Origin: Deltaproteobacteria bacterium
GTDB lineage: Bacteria; Desulfobacterota; DSM-4660; Desulfatiglandales; HGW-15
Length of the DNA: 64,000 nt
Reading direction: 5' to 3'
NCBI GenBank assembly: GCA_016932235.1
Contig: JAFGDF010000242.1
Coordinates: 10,770-74,769, forward strand
Positions 17,110-26,595 of this stretch are shown here, piece by piece. Numbering within the stretch: position 1 is the first letter of the stretch; every line of letters starts with the position of its first letter. Both the position numbers and the translations under genes were made by a program. The notes beneath the pieces were generated by a model. That model made no database searches. It was not told the DNA's origin and worked only from the letters and a program-made list of their open reading frames with translations.

Positions 17110-17766
17110 TCAGAGAGGATATCCTATTCGTTCCAACAGTTGAAGGGAATTGGATAAGAGTGTTTTCAGGTAATGGGACGGCAATCCCGCTCCTTCAACG
17201 ACCTTTTTTGCAAAATTCTCCGTCATTGGATCACCAATGGAATGAGTATCCGAATTGAGAACAAGCCTTGCGCCGCAATCAACAGACAATCGCGCCACAT
17301 GTCCGTTTGAAAGGCTGTGGCCTTTTCGGGATGTCAGTTCAAGAAATACTTCCTTTTTGGCTGCAAGTTTAACTTCCTCCTCGGAGATTAATCCCGGATG
17401 TGCCAGTATATCCGCGCCGGCTTCAATTGCAGCCCTGTTAGTTCCCTCGGGTACCGGTTCCACAACGCTTTCACCATGAACCACAATGAGCTTTGCTCCA
17501 AGCTCCCTGGCTTTATTAACGTAGGCGGCTATTAAATCAGGCGGTACGAAAGTAAGTTCAATGCCCGGAATCACTTTTACAGGCTGAGACCCATTCAGTT
17601 CCGCGGCAAATTTGACAATATTTGTTATGATAAAATCAAGGTTGGAAGGGTCGGCATGATCCGTGATTCCAACAGCGGAATAACCAAGCACTTCGAACCT
17701 TCTAACAAGTTCCGACGGAATAAGTTCCCCATCGCTGAATAGAGAATGTGTATGCATATCTATCAT
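17110..17766 (-). CDS. PHP-family histidinol-phosphatase-like hydrolase
   Basis: A 218-residue compact PHP enzyme. The metal motifs are MIDMHTHSLFSDG (1-13), GITDHADPSN (about 33-42), IPGIELT (about 65-71), VVHGES (about 94-99), DILAHPG (about 119-125) and LNSDTHS (about 174-180). It belongs to the histidinol phosphatase-like group, but no histidine-biosynthesis gene is nearby, so the substrate is open. It ends 81 bp before the transglutaminase gene and begins 10 bp after the bifunctional-nuclease-family gene, probably co-transcribed with it. Confidence 0.8.
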   Translation of the reverse strand: MIDMHTHSLFSDGELIPSELVRRFEVLGYSAVGITDHADPSNLDFIITNIVKFAAELNGSQPVKVIPGIELTFVPPDLIAAYVNKARELGAKLIVVHGESVVEPVPEGTNRAAIEAGADILAHPGLISEEEVKLAAKKEVFLELTSRKGHSLSNGHVARLSVDCGARLVLNSDTHSIGDPMTENFAKKVVEGAGLPSHYLKTLLSNSLQLLERIGYPL

Positions 17767-17776
17767 TTTTAATATC

Positions 17777-18274
17777 TCACATCTTATATTTTCCGAAGTC
17801 CTCGGGATTCAGCCTTTCCAGTATATCCTGCCATTTTTTTCCCTGTTCTGATTTATCCTCGGGCTCGGCCTTTAGATCAATCTGTCTCGACTTATCTATC
17901 ACTTCCTCAGCCACAAAAATAGGCGCGTCCACCCTGAGGGAAAGCGCCAGAGCATCACTGGGTCTGGCATCTATGGTCATTTCCTTGCCCTTGTGCGAAA
18001 CATGGATCAGGGCGTAATAGGTATTGCTTTTCAGATCACAGACCTCTATCTTGATAACCTTCACATCAATCATTTCAAGTATGTTTTTCAATAAATCATG
18101 GGTCATTGGTCTTGAAAATTGAATACCCTCAAGTTCGCTTGCAATTGCCGTTGCCTCAAGCAGACCTATCCATATTGGCAGGGTCTTTTGACCGTCTATC
18201 TCTTTTAAAATAACTATAGGGCTGTTTGTTAACGGGTCCACGGTTAATCCTGAAATGATCATGGGCTTAAACAT
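17777..18274 (-). CDS. Bifunctional nuclease (DUF151) family protein
   Basis: A 165-residue protein of the BFN/DUF151 family. Family marks are VILKEIDGQKTLPIWIGLLEATAIA (about 23-47, read in two halves), the RPMTHDLL segment, and IDARPSDALALSLRVDAPIFV (about 101-121). Family members have been described as having DNase/RNase activity, but the mechanism is poorly settled. The ATG at 18274 is selected because GGGGAGGTG lies just upstream; the frame extends to 18307 without support. It is divergent from plsB and leads into the PHP gene. Confidence 0.8.
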   Translation of the reverse strand: MFKPMIISGLTVDPLTNSPIVILKEIDGQKTLPIWIGLLEATAIASELEGIQFSRPMTHDLLKNILEMIDVKVIKIEVCDLKSNTYYALIHVSHKGKEMTIDARPSDALALSLRVDAPIFVAEEVIDKSRQIDLKAEPEDKSEQGKKWQDILERLNPEDFGKYKM

Positions 18275-18331
18275 GCACACCTCCCCGAATCTTTTAAAAT
18301 TACGCATATATCATTAAACATACCAACTCTT

Positions 18332-18390
18332 TTGTCAATACAAGTTTATGAAATACATTTAAATCATAGCTGGAAATTTTCCACGCTATG
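18332..18390 (+). promoter_or_regulatory. Promoter and dyad upstream of plsB
   Basis: TTGTCA (18332-18337) and TACATT (18354-18359) with a 16-bp spacer form a plausible plus-strand promoter. Immediately downstream, 18365-18390 is an inverted repeat with 12-bp arms (CATAGCTGGAAA against TTTCCA-C-GCTATG, one bulged base). It lies at the predicted transcription start and could be an operator or a 5'-end hairpin. Confidence 0.4.
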
Positions 18391-18481
18391 ATATATAAAT
18401 ATTTTTTTGGTACATCGTAAAAAAAGTTTGTTTATCGTCGCTATCTTTTCTTTTTACTATAATTTGCAGGCCGAGATAATA

Positions 18482-21049
18482 ATGTCAGATGTGAATGAAG
18501 AAATATTATATCCATACGTGCTCGACTATAAACCCAAACTATTTTTTAACTGGATACTCTATCAGCTTTTTAAAAGAGTCGACATCGACAACAGCATGAA
18601 GAATTCCCTGAAGGAGATGCAGAGAAAAGGAACAGTTGTCTATGCCAGCAAATACAAAGGATTGCTTGATTACATACTCTATCATGATGTTTACCGAAGG
18701 AAGCGTCTTCCATATCCCAAGATTACCTTTGATCTCAATCTGTCTCTCGCTTTACCATTTTCCAGGCTAATACGGGTTCTTCTGTCTCAGACTTCCTGCT
18801 TTGTAAAATATGGCAAGATCCCAAGCCCTTACACAACCGGTTTTTATAAAAAAGCCATACAGCAAAAAAAAGTTGCCCTGATCTCTCTCATCGATCCAAA
18901 AAGTTTTATTAAATCCTTCATTTACGCAAGGAAGGATCACCTCCAATTCCTTATTGAAACACAGAAAGATATGGAGATGCCGATTTTTATCGTTCCTCAG
19001 CTTACTCTCCTGCAGAAAGACCCTGAAAAGGAAGACAAGAGCCTCAGCAGCATGATCTTCGGATATAGAGATCACATGAGTGTTTTTCGGAAGATCGCGT
19101 TGTTTTTTCGCAACTATTGCCGCGCGTACATCGACTTTGGCAAGCCTCTAAATCTAAAAGAGTATCTGGAAAATCAGCCTCCCTCCAGACCGATTGAAGA
19201 TATGGCCTCTGAGCTAAGGCAGATGCTTATTGAACGTATAGATAATCAGAAGAGAATCATCCTGGGGCCTATAATGAAATCGCGGCAGCAGCTCAAAGAA
19301 ATGGTCCTTACAGATAAAAAGGTTGTGGAACAGATCGAACGAATGGCCGCAGGGGAACCGAAAAAACTCAAAGAATTGCGAAAAAAAGCGGGTGAATATT
19401 TTGAGGAGATTGCCGCTGATTTTAGTATGCTCTACATCGGGTTTTTCAGAAAGGCATTGAAATGGTTCTGGAACAAGCTTTATGAGGGGATTGAGGTTGA
19501 TCCGGCAGGTTCGGCTAAGGTTAGAGAATGGGCGAGAAAGGGACCGCTGATCTATATCCCCTCTCACAAAAGCCATATCGATTACCTTGTATTGAACAAT
19601 GCGTTATTTGACCATCATATGCATCTGCCCAGGATCGCGGCAGGTCAGAATCTCGCGTTCTGGCCGATGGGTCATATCTTCAGAAAATGCGGTGCATTCT
19701 TTATCCGCAGATCCTTCAAAGGAGCAAAACTCTATTCAGAGGTTTTTTCAAGATATATCAAGATTCTCCTGCAAGAAGGCCATCCGATTGAATTCTACAT
19801 AGAGGGAGGTCGAAGCCGGAATGGCAAACTTGTTTTTCCAAAAACAGGGTTTCTCTCCATCCTCCTGCAGGCATATAAAGAAGGCTTTTGCAGGGATCTG
19901 ATCTTTGTTCCAACATCCATTATCTATGATAGGATCATGGAGGAAAAAGCGTACCTTAATGAGTTAAACGGAGGCACAAAAGAGAAAGAGAATATCAAAC
20001 AGGTTATAAAAGCAGGACGTTTTCTTAAGAAAAGATATGGTAAGATATACATTGGATTTAATGAACCTTTTTCCCTCAGAGAATACCTCTCAGGCACAGG
20101 AAAAATCGAGAGGAACGTTCCCCGTGATCTTGCATTGTATATGGTGAAAGCGATAAATGAAGTTTCTGTGGTCACACCCCTTTCACTTGTATCCACTGCA
20201 ATTCTGACCGCTCATCGTCGAGGATTCAATATCTCATGGCTCATGGAAACCATTGGTATTTATATGGACTTTCTGAAAAGAGAAAAGGCGCCGATCGCCA
20301 ATTCCCTGAATGACCCAGATTCAGCCGTCCAGGACACCATTTCACTCCTCATGAACCTGAAGATCGTAAACTTTATGGAAGACGCACCAGGTGATGAAGA
20401 GATATTCTACTATGTTGAAGATGAGAGGAAGATGGAACTGGAATATTATAAGAACAACATCATCCATTTTTTCATCCATCATTCATTTGTAGCCACCTCA
20501 TTTTTAACCGGAAAGGATGAGGCAAAAGAAAAATCATCAGTGATCGCGGATTATATGTTTCTTAAATACTGCATGGAAAATGAATTTGTTTTCTATGATG
20601 ATAAGGATGTGGATGAAAAAATACATTTGATAATAGAGTATTTTCAAGGTCTTGGATATCTAAGTTATGCGTCGCTCGACAAAGGCTACAAATTAACCAA
20701 ACTCGGGTTTGAAAAATTCCCAATGTGGGCGGCCTTTGCCAGGACCTTTATAGAATCATACTGGATAGCGGCACAGGTCATCTGCAATCAAAAACAAAAC
20801 CCATTGAAAGGAGCTAATCTATTGAAATCAATCACTTATATGGGAAAAAGATTTCATAAAATGGGGATAGTCGACCATGTCGGAGCGCTTTCCCAGATAA
20901 ATTTTCAAAACGCGGTGAACTGCATAAACAAAAAGGCGCTCAGCTGCGACAGCAGGACCTTTCCATCGGATACTAGCTCACCGTTCGAAAACCTTTCATA
21001 TTTCACATCGCGTTTGTATGACTTTTCCCATTTCAGCCCCCACAGATAA
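18482..21049 (+). CDS. plsB: Glycerol-3-phosphate acyltransferase
   Basis: A protein of about 855 residues of the PlsB type, which puts the first acyl chain on sn-glycerol-3-phosphate at the inner membrane. The catalytic acyltransferase blocks are PSHKSHIDYLVL (about 359-370, the HX4D motif), the FIRRSFKG segment, IEGGRSRNGK (about 438-447, glycerol-phosphate site) and FVPTSIIYDR. The long N-terminal and C-terminal helical regions are normal for the family, which is about 800 residues in Escherichia coli. The ATG at 18482 (MSDVNEE) is chosen; the frame runs back to a TTG at 18407 with no ribosome site. It stands alone, divergent from the BFN gene. Confidence 0.88.
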   Translation: MSDVNEEILYPYVLDYKPKLFFNWILYQLFKRVDIDNSMKNSLKEMQRKGTVVYASKYKGLLDYILYHDVYRRKRLPYPKITFDLNLSLALPFSRLIRVLLSQTSCFVKYGKIPSPYTTGFYKKAIQQKKVALISLIDPKSFIKSFIYARKDHLQFLIETQKDMEMPIFIVPQLTLLQKDPEKEDKSLSSMIFGYRDHMSVFRKIALFFRNYCRAYIDFGKPLNLKEYLENQPPSRPIEDMASELRQMLIERIDNQKRIILGPIMKSRQQLKEMVLTDKKVVEQIERMAAGEPKKLKELRKKAGEYFEEIAADFSMLYIGFFRKALKWFWNKLYEGIEVDPAGSAKVREWARKGPLIYIPSHKSHIDYLVLNNALFDHHMHLPRIAAGQNLAFWPMGHIFRKCGAFFIRRSFKGAKLYSEVFSRYIKILLQEGHPIEFYIEGGRSRNGKLVFPKTGFLSILLQAYKEGFCRDLIFVPTSIIYDRIMEEKAYLNELNGGTKEKENIKQVIKAGRFLKKRYGKIYIGFNEPFSLREYLSGTGKIERNVPRDLALYMVKAINEVSVVTPLSLVSTAILTAHRRGFNISWLMETIGIYMDFLKREKAPIANSLNDPDSAVQDTISLLMNLKIVNFMEDAPGDEEIFYYVEDERKMELEYYKNNIIHFFIHHSFVATSFLTGKDEAKEKSSVIADYMFLKYCMENEFVFYDDKDVDEKIHLIIEYFQGLGYLSYASLDKGYKLTKLGFEKFPMWAAFARTFIESYWIAAQVICNQKQNPLKGANLLKSITYMGKRFHKMGIVDHVGALSQINFQNAVNCINKKALSCDSRTFPSDTSSPFENLSYFTSRLYDFSHFSPHR

Positions 21050-21091
21050 TCTTCATGCATATTATAAGAACACTAAGTATCTTGGAATTCC

Positions 21092-21421
21092 TCATGAATC
21101 TCTCCTAAAAGGGATTATTTTCCCTGGTCTTGCCTCTTCTTCCCCTGTTCTGGGGCCTTCCAGAGAAGCATCATGATCACGATTCTTTGGAGTCCTTTTA
21201 ACCGCTTTGATGGTTATCGGCACACCACCCATCGTGAAAGGTTCTCCGCTGATGTATTCTTCTCTTAAAATCCATGTTACTGGTTGAGGTGGCATTGTTA
21301 GCAACAAGAAAGTGACATGATACCAGCCCTTTTTTATATCGGGTTCAATAGCTTCTATGCGTGCATACATCGCGGGTTCATTTTGATAACTTATGAGGAC
21401 TACGGATCCTTCAGTGTTCAT
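21092..21421 (-). CDS. Conserved hypothetical protein, about 109 residues
   Basis: Not assigned to a named family. The first 70 residues look like a small beta-barrel (GSVVLISYQNEPAMYARIEAI followed by HVTFLLL and VTWILREEYISGEPFTM), and the tail from about 75 is charged and probably disordered (TPKNRDHDASLEGPRTGEEE). I recall similar short proteins in Desulfobacterota but know no function. The ATG at 21421 has an AGATGGAG-like purine run upstream. It is convergent with plsB, 42 bp apart. Confidence 0.55.
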   Translation of the reverse strand: MNTEGSVVLISYQNEPAMYARIEAIEPDIKKGWYHVTFLLLTMPPQPVTWILREEYISGEPFTMGGVPITIKAVKRTPKNRDHDASLEGPRTGEEEARPGKIIPFRRDS

Positions 21422-21452
21422 TTTTTCTCCATCTTGAGCAGTTTACCGAACG

Positions 21453-21561
21453 TTGCCCGACAAACCGCTATAATGAATAAGATCGGACATAATTATCGCG
21501 AAAGCACAAATAAAATCTAAATCTTACGAGGAGAGTGTCGGATACAGTCCGACAGTCTCCT
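21453..21561. repeat. Composite palindromic intergenic repeat, copy 2
   Basis: The hairpin AGGAGAGTGTCGGA (21529-21542) pairs with TCCGACAGTCTCCT (21548-21561) with one mismatch. About 63 AT-rich bases away, at 21453-21465, is TTGCCCGACAAAC, which equals the reverse complement of part of the copy-1 arm. Read on the minus strand, the order (TCTCCT-type hairpin, spacer of about 60, GTTTGTCGGGCAA) is the same as in copy 1 on the plus strand. It lies just past the stop of the 21565 gene. Confidence 0.6.
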
Positions 21562-21564
21562 AGA

Positions 21565-21762
21565 TCAATAGAACCTTTCCTTGTAGTTCGGGCACTTGTA
21601 GCCGGGAGGGGTTGGGCTGGCATTTTCAACCCATTTTCCATCTTCGTAACAACCGTCTTCACTGAATATGCAGACGTTTGATAAGGCACTTCTCAGGATG
21701 GCGGGCTCGTTATCCCCTTTGGCGATATAATATCTACAGTTCCAGCAGCAATCCTTTGCCAT
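21565..21762 (-). CDS. Small cysteine-rich protein
   Basis: A 65-residue protein with six cysteines: CCWNC near the N-terminus, then NVCIF, GCYED and KCPNY. The spacing resembles a zinc- or iron-sulfur-binding knuckle, but no family is recognised. Similar short proteins beginning with a CWNCRYY-like motif occur in sulfate reducers, with unknown role. It ends at the palindromic repeat, and its neighbour upstream is the divergent hdrA operon. Confidence rests on the dense, ordered cysteines and the conserved-looking length. Confidence 0.55.
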   Translation of the reverse strand: MAKDCCWNCRYYIAKGDNEPAILRSALSNVCIFSEDGCYEDGKWVENASPTPPGYKCPNYKERFY

Positions 21763-21929
21763 TGCATCGCATCCGGATAAAGGGAATCATATCGATTTTA
21801 TTCTTCATGACCCCTCTTATTTTTATATTTATTTATCTCAGATAATAACACCATTTTTTCTAGAATGGCACTTCTTTTTGACATGAGGTAATGAAAAAAA
21901 ATTAAATCCAGTAAAAACCGGATTTTTTC

Positions 21930-21954
21930 TTGACACTGCCATAACCGGTATGGC
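21930..21954 (+). promoter_or_regulatory. TTGACA box with inverted repeat upstream of hdrA-mvhD-metVF
   Basis: TTGACA at 21930-21935 is followed by GCCATA-ACCGG-TATGGC, an inverted repeat with 6-bp arms, at 21938-21954. It lies about 155 bp before the hdrA start. No good -10 hexamer was found at 17 bp, so this is an operator candidate and not a firm promoter. Confidence 0.3.
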
Positions 21955-22108
21955 ATGAAACATAGCCGTAGCAACAGAGCGTAAAAATTACCCAAACGGG
22001 ACGAATTACCTTCGCAACGCCTTCCGCCTATTATTTTTACTTGATACTCTCCGTTTGTAAATTGGACATTATTAGTTGGACGCAAATGTAAATAACAGGA
22101 GTAATAAA

Positions 22109-25100
22109 ATGCCCAGGGATACAAAAAAAGGTTCCGTAATGGTCATCGGTGCTGGAATAGCAGGTATTCAGGCCTCCTTGGATCTGGCTGATTCAGGATA
22201 CCTGGTCCATCTGATCGAAAAAAAATCCGCCATTGGCGGTATAATGGCACAGCTGGATAAAACATTCCCCACCAACGATTGCTCCATGTGCATCATCTCA
22301 CCCAAACTTGTTGAATGCGGCAGGCATCTTAACATAGACCTTCACACAATGACAGAAGTCCTGGCGGTGGAAGGAAAATCCGGGAACTTCAGGGTTCGAC
22401 TGCTGGAAAAACCAAGATTCATAGATATTTCAAAGTGCACGTCTTGCGGCGAATGCGCCAAGGCATGTCCTATCGAAGTTCCGGACCTTTTCAACGAGAG
22501 ACTTGATAAAAGGCATGCGGCCTATAAACTATACCCCCAGGCCATGCCCAGCGCATTTGCTATTGATAAAAGAGGTACAGCTCCCTGTAAAGCGACCTGC
22601 CCCGCGCATGTCAGTATTCAGGGATATGTGGCGCTGATCAATCAGGGGAAGTATCGCGAAGCCCTGGAACTTTTTAAAAAGGATCATCCCTTCCCGGCCA
22701 TATGCGGCCGTGTATGCCATCATCCTTGTGAAGCGGAATGCACGAGAGGTTCAGTTGATGCGCCGATCTCCATACAGTATCTTCACCGATTTCTGGCTGA
22801 TACGGAGCTCAAGGAAAAAAACAGGTATGTCCCTGAAGTCGCTGAAAAGAAAAACGAGAAAATAGCCGTCATCGGTTCGGGACCGGCAGGACTTACGGCG
22901 GCATACTGCCTTGCAAGAGAAGGCTATCAGGTCTCTGTCTTTGAGAAACTGTCTGTCGCCGGAGGAATGATGTCCGTTGGTATCCCTGAATACAGGCTTC
23001 CAAGAGACATAATATCCGCCGAGATCCAGACAATCAGGGATATGGGAGTCGAAATCAGAACCAATGCCGTCTTTGGAACAGACATTTCTCTGGAAAGCCT
23101 GAAGAAAGACGGCTTTGAAGCTGTTTTCCTGGCTACCGGCTTGCACCTCAGCCGCAGATTGAATGTGGAAGGTGAAGAGCTTCCTGGAGTGCTTAAAGGC
23201 GTGGATTTGCTTAGGGACGCATCCCTGGGTAATAGGGTGGAAATCGGAAGAGACGTGTCAGTCATCGGTGGCGGCAATGTCGCCATAGACGTTGCTCTCA
23301 CTGCCAAACGCCTGGGAGCAAAGGAGGTCACCCTTGTCTGTCTGGAAAAACGGGAAGAGATGCCAGCCTGGGATTACGAGATAGAAGAGGCGCTTGAAGA
23401 AGGCATCAAGGTCATAAACAGTCTCGGACCGAAAAGATTTATCGGGGAAAACGGACGGCTCACAGGAATAGAATTTATGTCATGTACCTCCGTTTTCGAT
23501 GATCAGTGCGTTTTTAATCCCCGGTATGACGAATCAGACCTGACGATGTTGGAATGTGATACGGCTATCGTAGCGATCGGACAAGCGGGTGATCTGTCCT
23601 TTGCAGACAAGGAAGGGATATCCATAACTCCAAGAGGAGGGATTGAAGCCGACTCCGTCACATTGCAAACGCCCCTGGAATGGGTTTTCGCGGGAGGAGA
23701 TGCGGTTTATGGTCCCAAATCAGTCGTAGAGGCAGTTGCCTGTGGGAAAGAGGCTGCTGAAAGTATAATGAGGTACCTCGAAGGGAAAGATCTCAAGGAA
23801 AACAGGGAAAAAGACTGGTCGTTTGAAAGACCTGATACGTCGGACAGAAATATTCTGCCACGAGTCCCCATGCGAAAGCTGCCTCTTTCTGAGAGGGATA
23901 GAAACTTCCGTGAAATATCCCTGGGATTCAGCGAGGAAGAGGCCAGGGAAGAATCCCGCAGGTGTCTTGAATGCGGCATATGCTCCGAGTGTTTTCAATG
24001 TGTTAAGGCCTGTCTCGCTAACGCGGTGGATCATGATATGCGTCCAAGAGAATATACTGTCGAAGTGGGTGGAATAATACTCGCACCCGGTTATGAACCA
24101 TTTGATCCGAGCAAATTTGACACATACGGTTATTCAAGTCATCCCAATGTTGTCACAAGCATGGAATTTGAGCGCATTCTGTCCGCGTCCGGTCCTTTCG
24201 AAGGTCACCTGGTAAGGCCATCTGATCGCAAGGACCCTGAAAGAATAGCATGGATCCAGTGTGTGGGTTCCAGAGACCTTAACCGGTGCGACCACAGTTA
24301 CTGTTCCGCCGTCTGCTGCATGTATGCAATCAAGGAGGCGGTGATCGCTAAAGAGCACAGCCCCAAAGAACTGGACACCACGATTTTTTACATGGACATG
24401 AGGACATATGGAAAGGACTTCGAAGAATATTTTGACCGGGCAAGGGATGAGCGTGGCGTTAATTTTATCCGTTCACGAATCCATTCAATTGACCCCATTG
24501 AGAATGACAATCTAAGTATTAGATATGTAACGGAATATGGGGAGGTCAAGGAAGACACCTTTGACATGGTAGTCCTTTCCATAGGTCTTTCTCCGCCTGC
24601 CGATGTGATCGGGCTTGCAGAGAGGCTCGGTATAAGGCTGAATGAACATCAATACGCATTGACCGACAGCTTCAATCCGGTGAGCACCACCAGGGACGGG
24701 ATATACGTATGCGGTGTATTTCAGGGTCCCAAGGATATCCCCCATTCTGTAATGGAGGCTTCGGCCTCGGCAGCCGTATCGACACAGGTCCTTTCCAATG
24801 TCAGGGGAACCATGACACGGGTAAAGGAACTGCCTCCGGAGCTGGACGTCTCCGGTGAAGAACCCAGAATAGGCGTGTTTGTATGCAACTGCGGTATTAA
24901 TATAGGCGGGGTCGCAGATGTCCCCGCCATAAGGGAATACGCCCGGACCCTTCCCGGCGTAATTCACGTGGAGGACAACCTGTTCACATGCTCCCAGGAC
25001 ACCCAGGACAAGATGAAGCAGGTTATCAAGGATCAGAGAATAAACCGCGTTGTCGTAGCGTCCTGTTCAACCAGGACGCATGAACCCCTTTTCCAGGAAA

Positions 25101-26539
25101 CAATCAGGGATGCGGGTTTGAATAAATACCTGTTTGAAATGGCCAATATCCGGGATCAGGATACATGGGTCCACATGAATGATCCTGAAAAAGCGACGGA
25201 GAAGGCAAAGGATCTTGTCCGAATGGCGGTCGCAAAAGCCGCCCTGGTTGAACCCCTTCCCCAGTTCAGCCTTAACGTGAAAAAGGAGGTCCTGGTTATA
25301 GGTGGCGGTGTAGCCGGAATGGAGGCGGCCATAGGGGTGGCCCGTCAGGGCCACAAGGCTTATGTCGTTGAAAGAACTGGTGAACTTGGCGGTGTTGCCA
25401 GGAAGTTGAGAACAACGTGGAAAGGTGAGGATATAGAAGAGTATCTCGACAGACTTATTGAAGAAATTAATGCCAACCCTAATATCGAATTATATATCGA
25501 ATCAGAGATAGAATCTACAGTCGGCATAATAGGCAATTTTACGACCACAATCAGGTCCCGCCATGGGAAGACTCCACCTATATCCGTAGAACACGGCGCA
25601 ACCATAATAGCGACCGGCGGTACCGAATACAGGCCTGTTGAATATCTCTACGGTGAGCACCCGGGAGTCATGACGCATCTCGATCTTGACGGTGCCATCA
25701 AGAAAATGGATAGCCGTGTCCGGGAAGCTAAAACCGCCGTGTTTATCCAATGTGTTGGATCAAGGATCCCTGAAAGACCATACTGCAGCAAGATATGCTG
25801 CACGCACAGTCTTGAGTCCGCACTGACCCTTAAGGAGATAAACCATGACATGCGGATATTTATTATTTACCGGGACCTTCGCGCGTACGGGTTCCGTGAG
25901 GATCTTTATCGAAAGGCAAGGGAAAAAGGCGTAGCCTTTATCAGGTATGAGCTAGATGATAAACCGAAAGTCACTTCGGATGATAGGGGATCTCTTTCCC
26001 TGGAGATAACTGACCATATACTCGGAAGGCCCATCAGAATAGCTCCGGACCTGGTTATTCTCGCTACGGCTATCATCCCCAATGAAAATAAAAAACTATT
26101 TGAGGCCTTTAAAGTGCCTGTTAATAATAAGGGGTTTCTGATCGAGGCCCACATGAAACTCAGACCGGTGGATTTCGCTTCTGAAGGCCTGTTTATGGCA
26201 GGGCTTGCCCATTACCCCAAACCCATAGATGAGAGCATAACTCAGGCAAAGGCTGCCGTGGCAAGGGCCATGACAATAGTCTCCAAAGATGTTATTGAAC
26301 TGGGAGGCGTGGTGGCGGTTGTTAACCCGGATCTGTGCGCGGTCTGCCTGACCTGCGTCAGGACATGTCCCTATGGCTCTCCCAAGATAGGAAGCGAAGG
26401 GCACGCGGTAATAGAACCCGCTGAATGCAGGGGATGCGGGGCATGCGTGGCAGAATGCCCCGGAAAGGCTATAAGCCTTCAGCATTTTACCGACCATCAA
26501 ATTATTGCAAAGACTCGCGCATTGTTCACAGCACAATAA
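22109..26539 (+). CDS. hdrA: Giant HdrA with GltD/NfnB-like insertion (1476 residues)
   Basis: A very large cytosolic iron-sulfur flavoprotein, over twice the usual HdrA length. In order: an FAD site (VIGAGIAGIQA, about 12-22); the HdrA motif [15 protein letters not shown] (about 55-69), with Cys61 where the paralog at 29873 has selenocysteine; a ferredoxin motif (CTSCGECAKACP, about 110-121); a GltD/NfnB-like module (about 155-575, with CGRVCHHPCEAEC and VIGSGPAGLTAAY); more cysteines; the rest of an HdrA; a second FAD site near 1060 (VIGGGVAGMEA); and two C-terminal ferredoxin motifs. The GltD-like part suggests NAD(P)H chemistry. It heads an operon with mvhD, metV and metF, so a flavin-based bifurcating methylene-THF reductase complex is the likely assembly (inference). 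The ATG at 22109 has AGGAG upstream. Confidence 0.85.
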   Translation: MPRDTKKGSVMVIGAGIAGIQASLDLADSGYLVHLIEKKSAIGGIMAQLDKTFPTNDCSMCIISPKLVECGRHLNIDLHTMTEVLAVEGKSGNFRVRLLEKPRFIDISKCTSCGECAKACPIEVPDLFNERLDKRHAAYKLYPQAMPSAFAIDKRGTAPCKATCPAHVSIQGYVALINQGKYREALELFKKDHPFPAICGRVCHHPCEAECTRGSVDAPISIQYLHRFLADTELKEKNRYVPEVAEKKNEKIAVIGSGPAGLTAAYCLAREGYQVSVFEKLSVAGGMMSVGIPEYRLPRDIISAEIQTIRDMGVEIRTNAVFGTDISLESLKKDGFEAVFLATGLHLSRRLNVEGEELPGVLKGVDLLRDASLGNRVEIGRDVSVIGGGNVAIDVALTAKRLGAKEVTLVCLEKREEMPAWDYEIEEALEEGIKVINSLGPKRFIGENGRLTGIEFMSCTSVFDDQCVFNPRYDESDLTMLECDTAIVAIGQAGDLSFADKEGISITPRGGIEADSVTLQTPLEWVFAGGDAVYGPKSVVEAVACGKEAAESIMRYLEGKDLKENREKDWSFERPDTSDRNILPRVPMRKLPLSERDRNFREISLGFSEEEAREESRRCLECGICSECFQCVKACLANAVDHDMRPREYTVEVGGIILAPGYEPFDPSKFDTYGYSSHPNVVTSMEFERILSASGPFEGHLVRPSDRKDPERIAWIQCVGSRDLNRCDHSYCSAVCCMYAIKEAVIAKEHSPKELDTTIFYMDMRTYGKDFEEYFDRARDERGVNFIRSRIHSIDPIENDNLSIRYVTEYGEVKEDTFDMVVLSIGLSPPADVIGLAERLGIRLNEHQYALTDSFNPVSTTRDGIYVCGVFQGPKDIPHSVMEASASAAVSTQVLSNVRGTMTRVKELPPELDVSGEEPRIGVFVCNCGINIGGVADVPAIREYARTLPGVIHVEDNLFTCSQDTQDKMKQVIKDQRINRVVVASCSTRTHEPLFQETIRDAGLNKYLFEMANIRDQDTWVHMNDPEKATEKAKDLVRMAVAKAALVEPLPQFSLNVKKEVLVIGGGVAGMEAAIGVARQGHKAYVVERTGELGGVARKLRTTWKGEDIEEYLDRLIEEINANPNIELYIESEIESTVGIIGNFTTTIRSRHGKTPPISVEHGATIIATGGTEYRPVEYLYGEHPGVMTHLDLDGAIKKMDSRVREAKTAVFIQCVGSRIPERPYCSKICCTHSLESALTLKEINHDMRIFIIYRDLRAYGFREDLYRKAREKGVAFIRYELDDKPKVTSDDRGSLSLEITDHILGRPIRIAPDLVILATAIIPNENKKLFEAFKVPVNNKGFLIEAHMKLRPVDFASEGLFMAGLAHYPKPIDESITQAKAAVARAMTIVSKDVIELGGVVAVVNPDLCAVCLTCVRTCPYGSPKIGSEGHAVIEPAECRGCGACVAECPGKAISLQHFTDHQIIAKTRALFTAQ

Positions 26540-26595
26540 TCATTGGAAGTTTTCATTTAAATTATTGATCTGTACTGATATTATAAGGAGGACAT

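Noticed and set aside
21798..22124. 108-codon minus-strand frame upstream of hdrA
   Set aside because: It covers the hdrA promoter region and start codon and has no recognisable domain.
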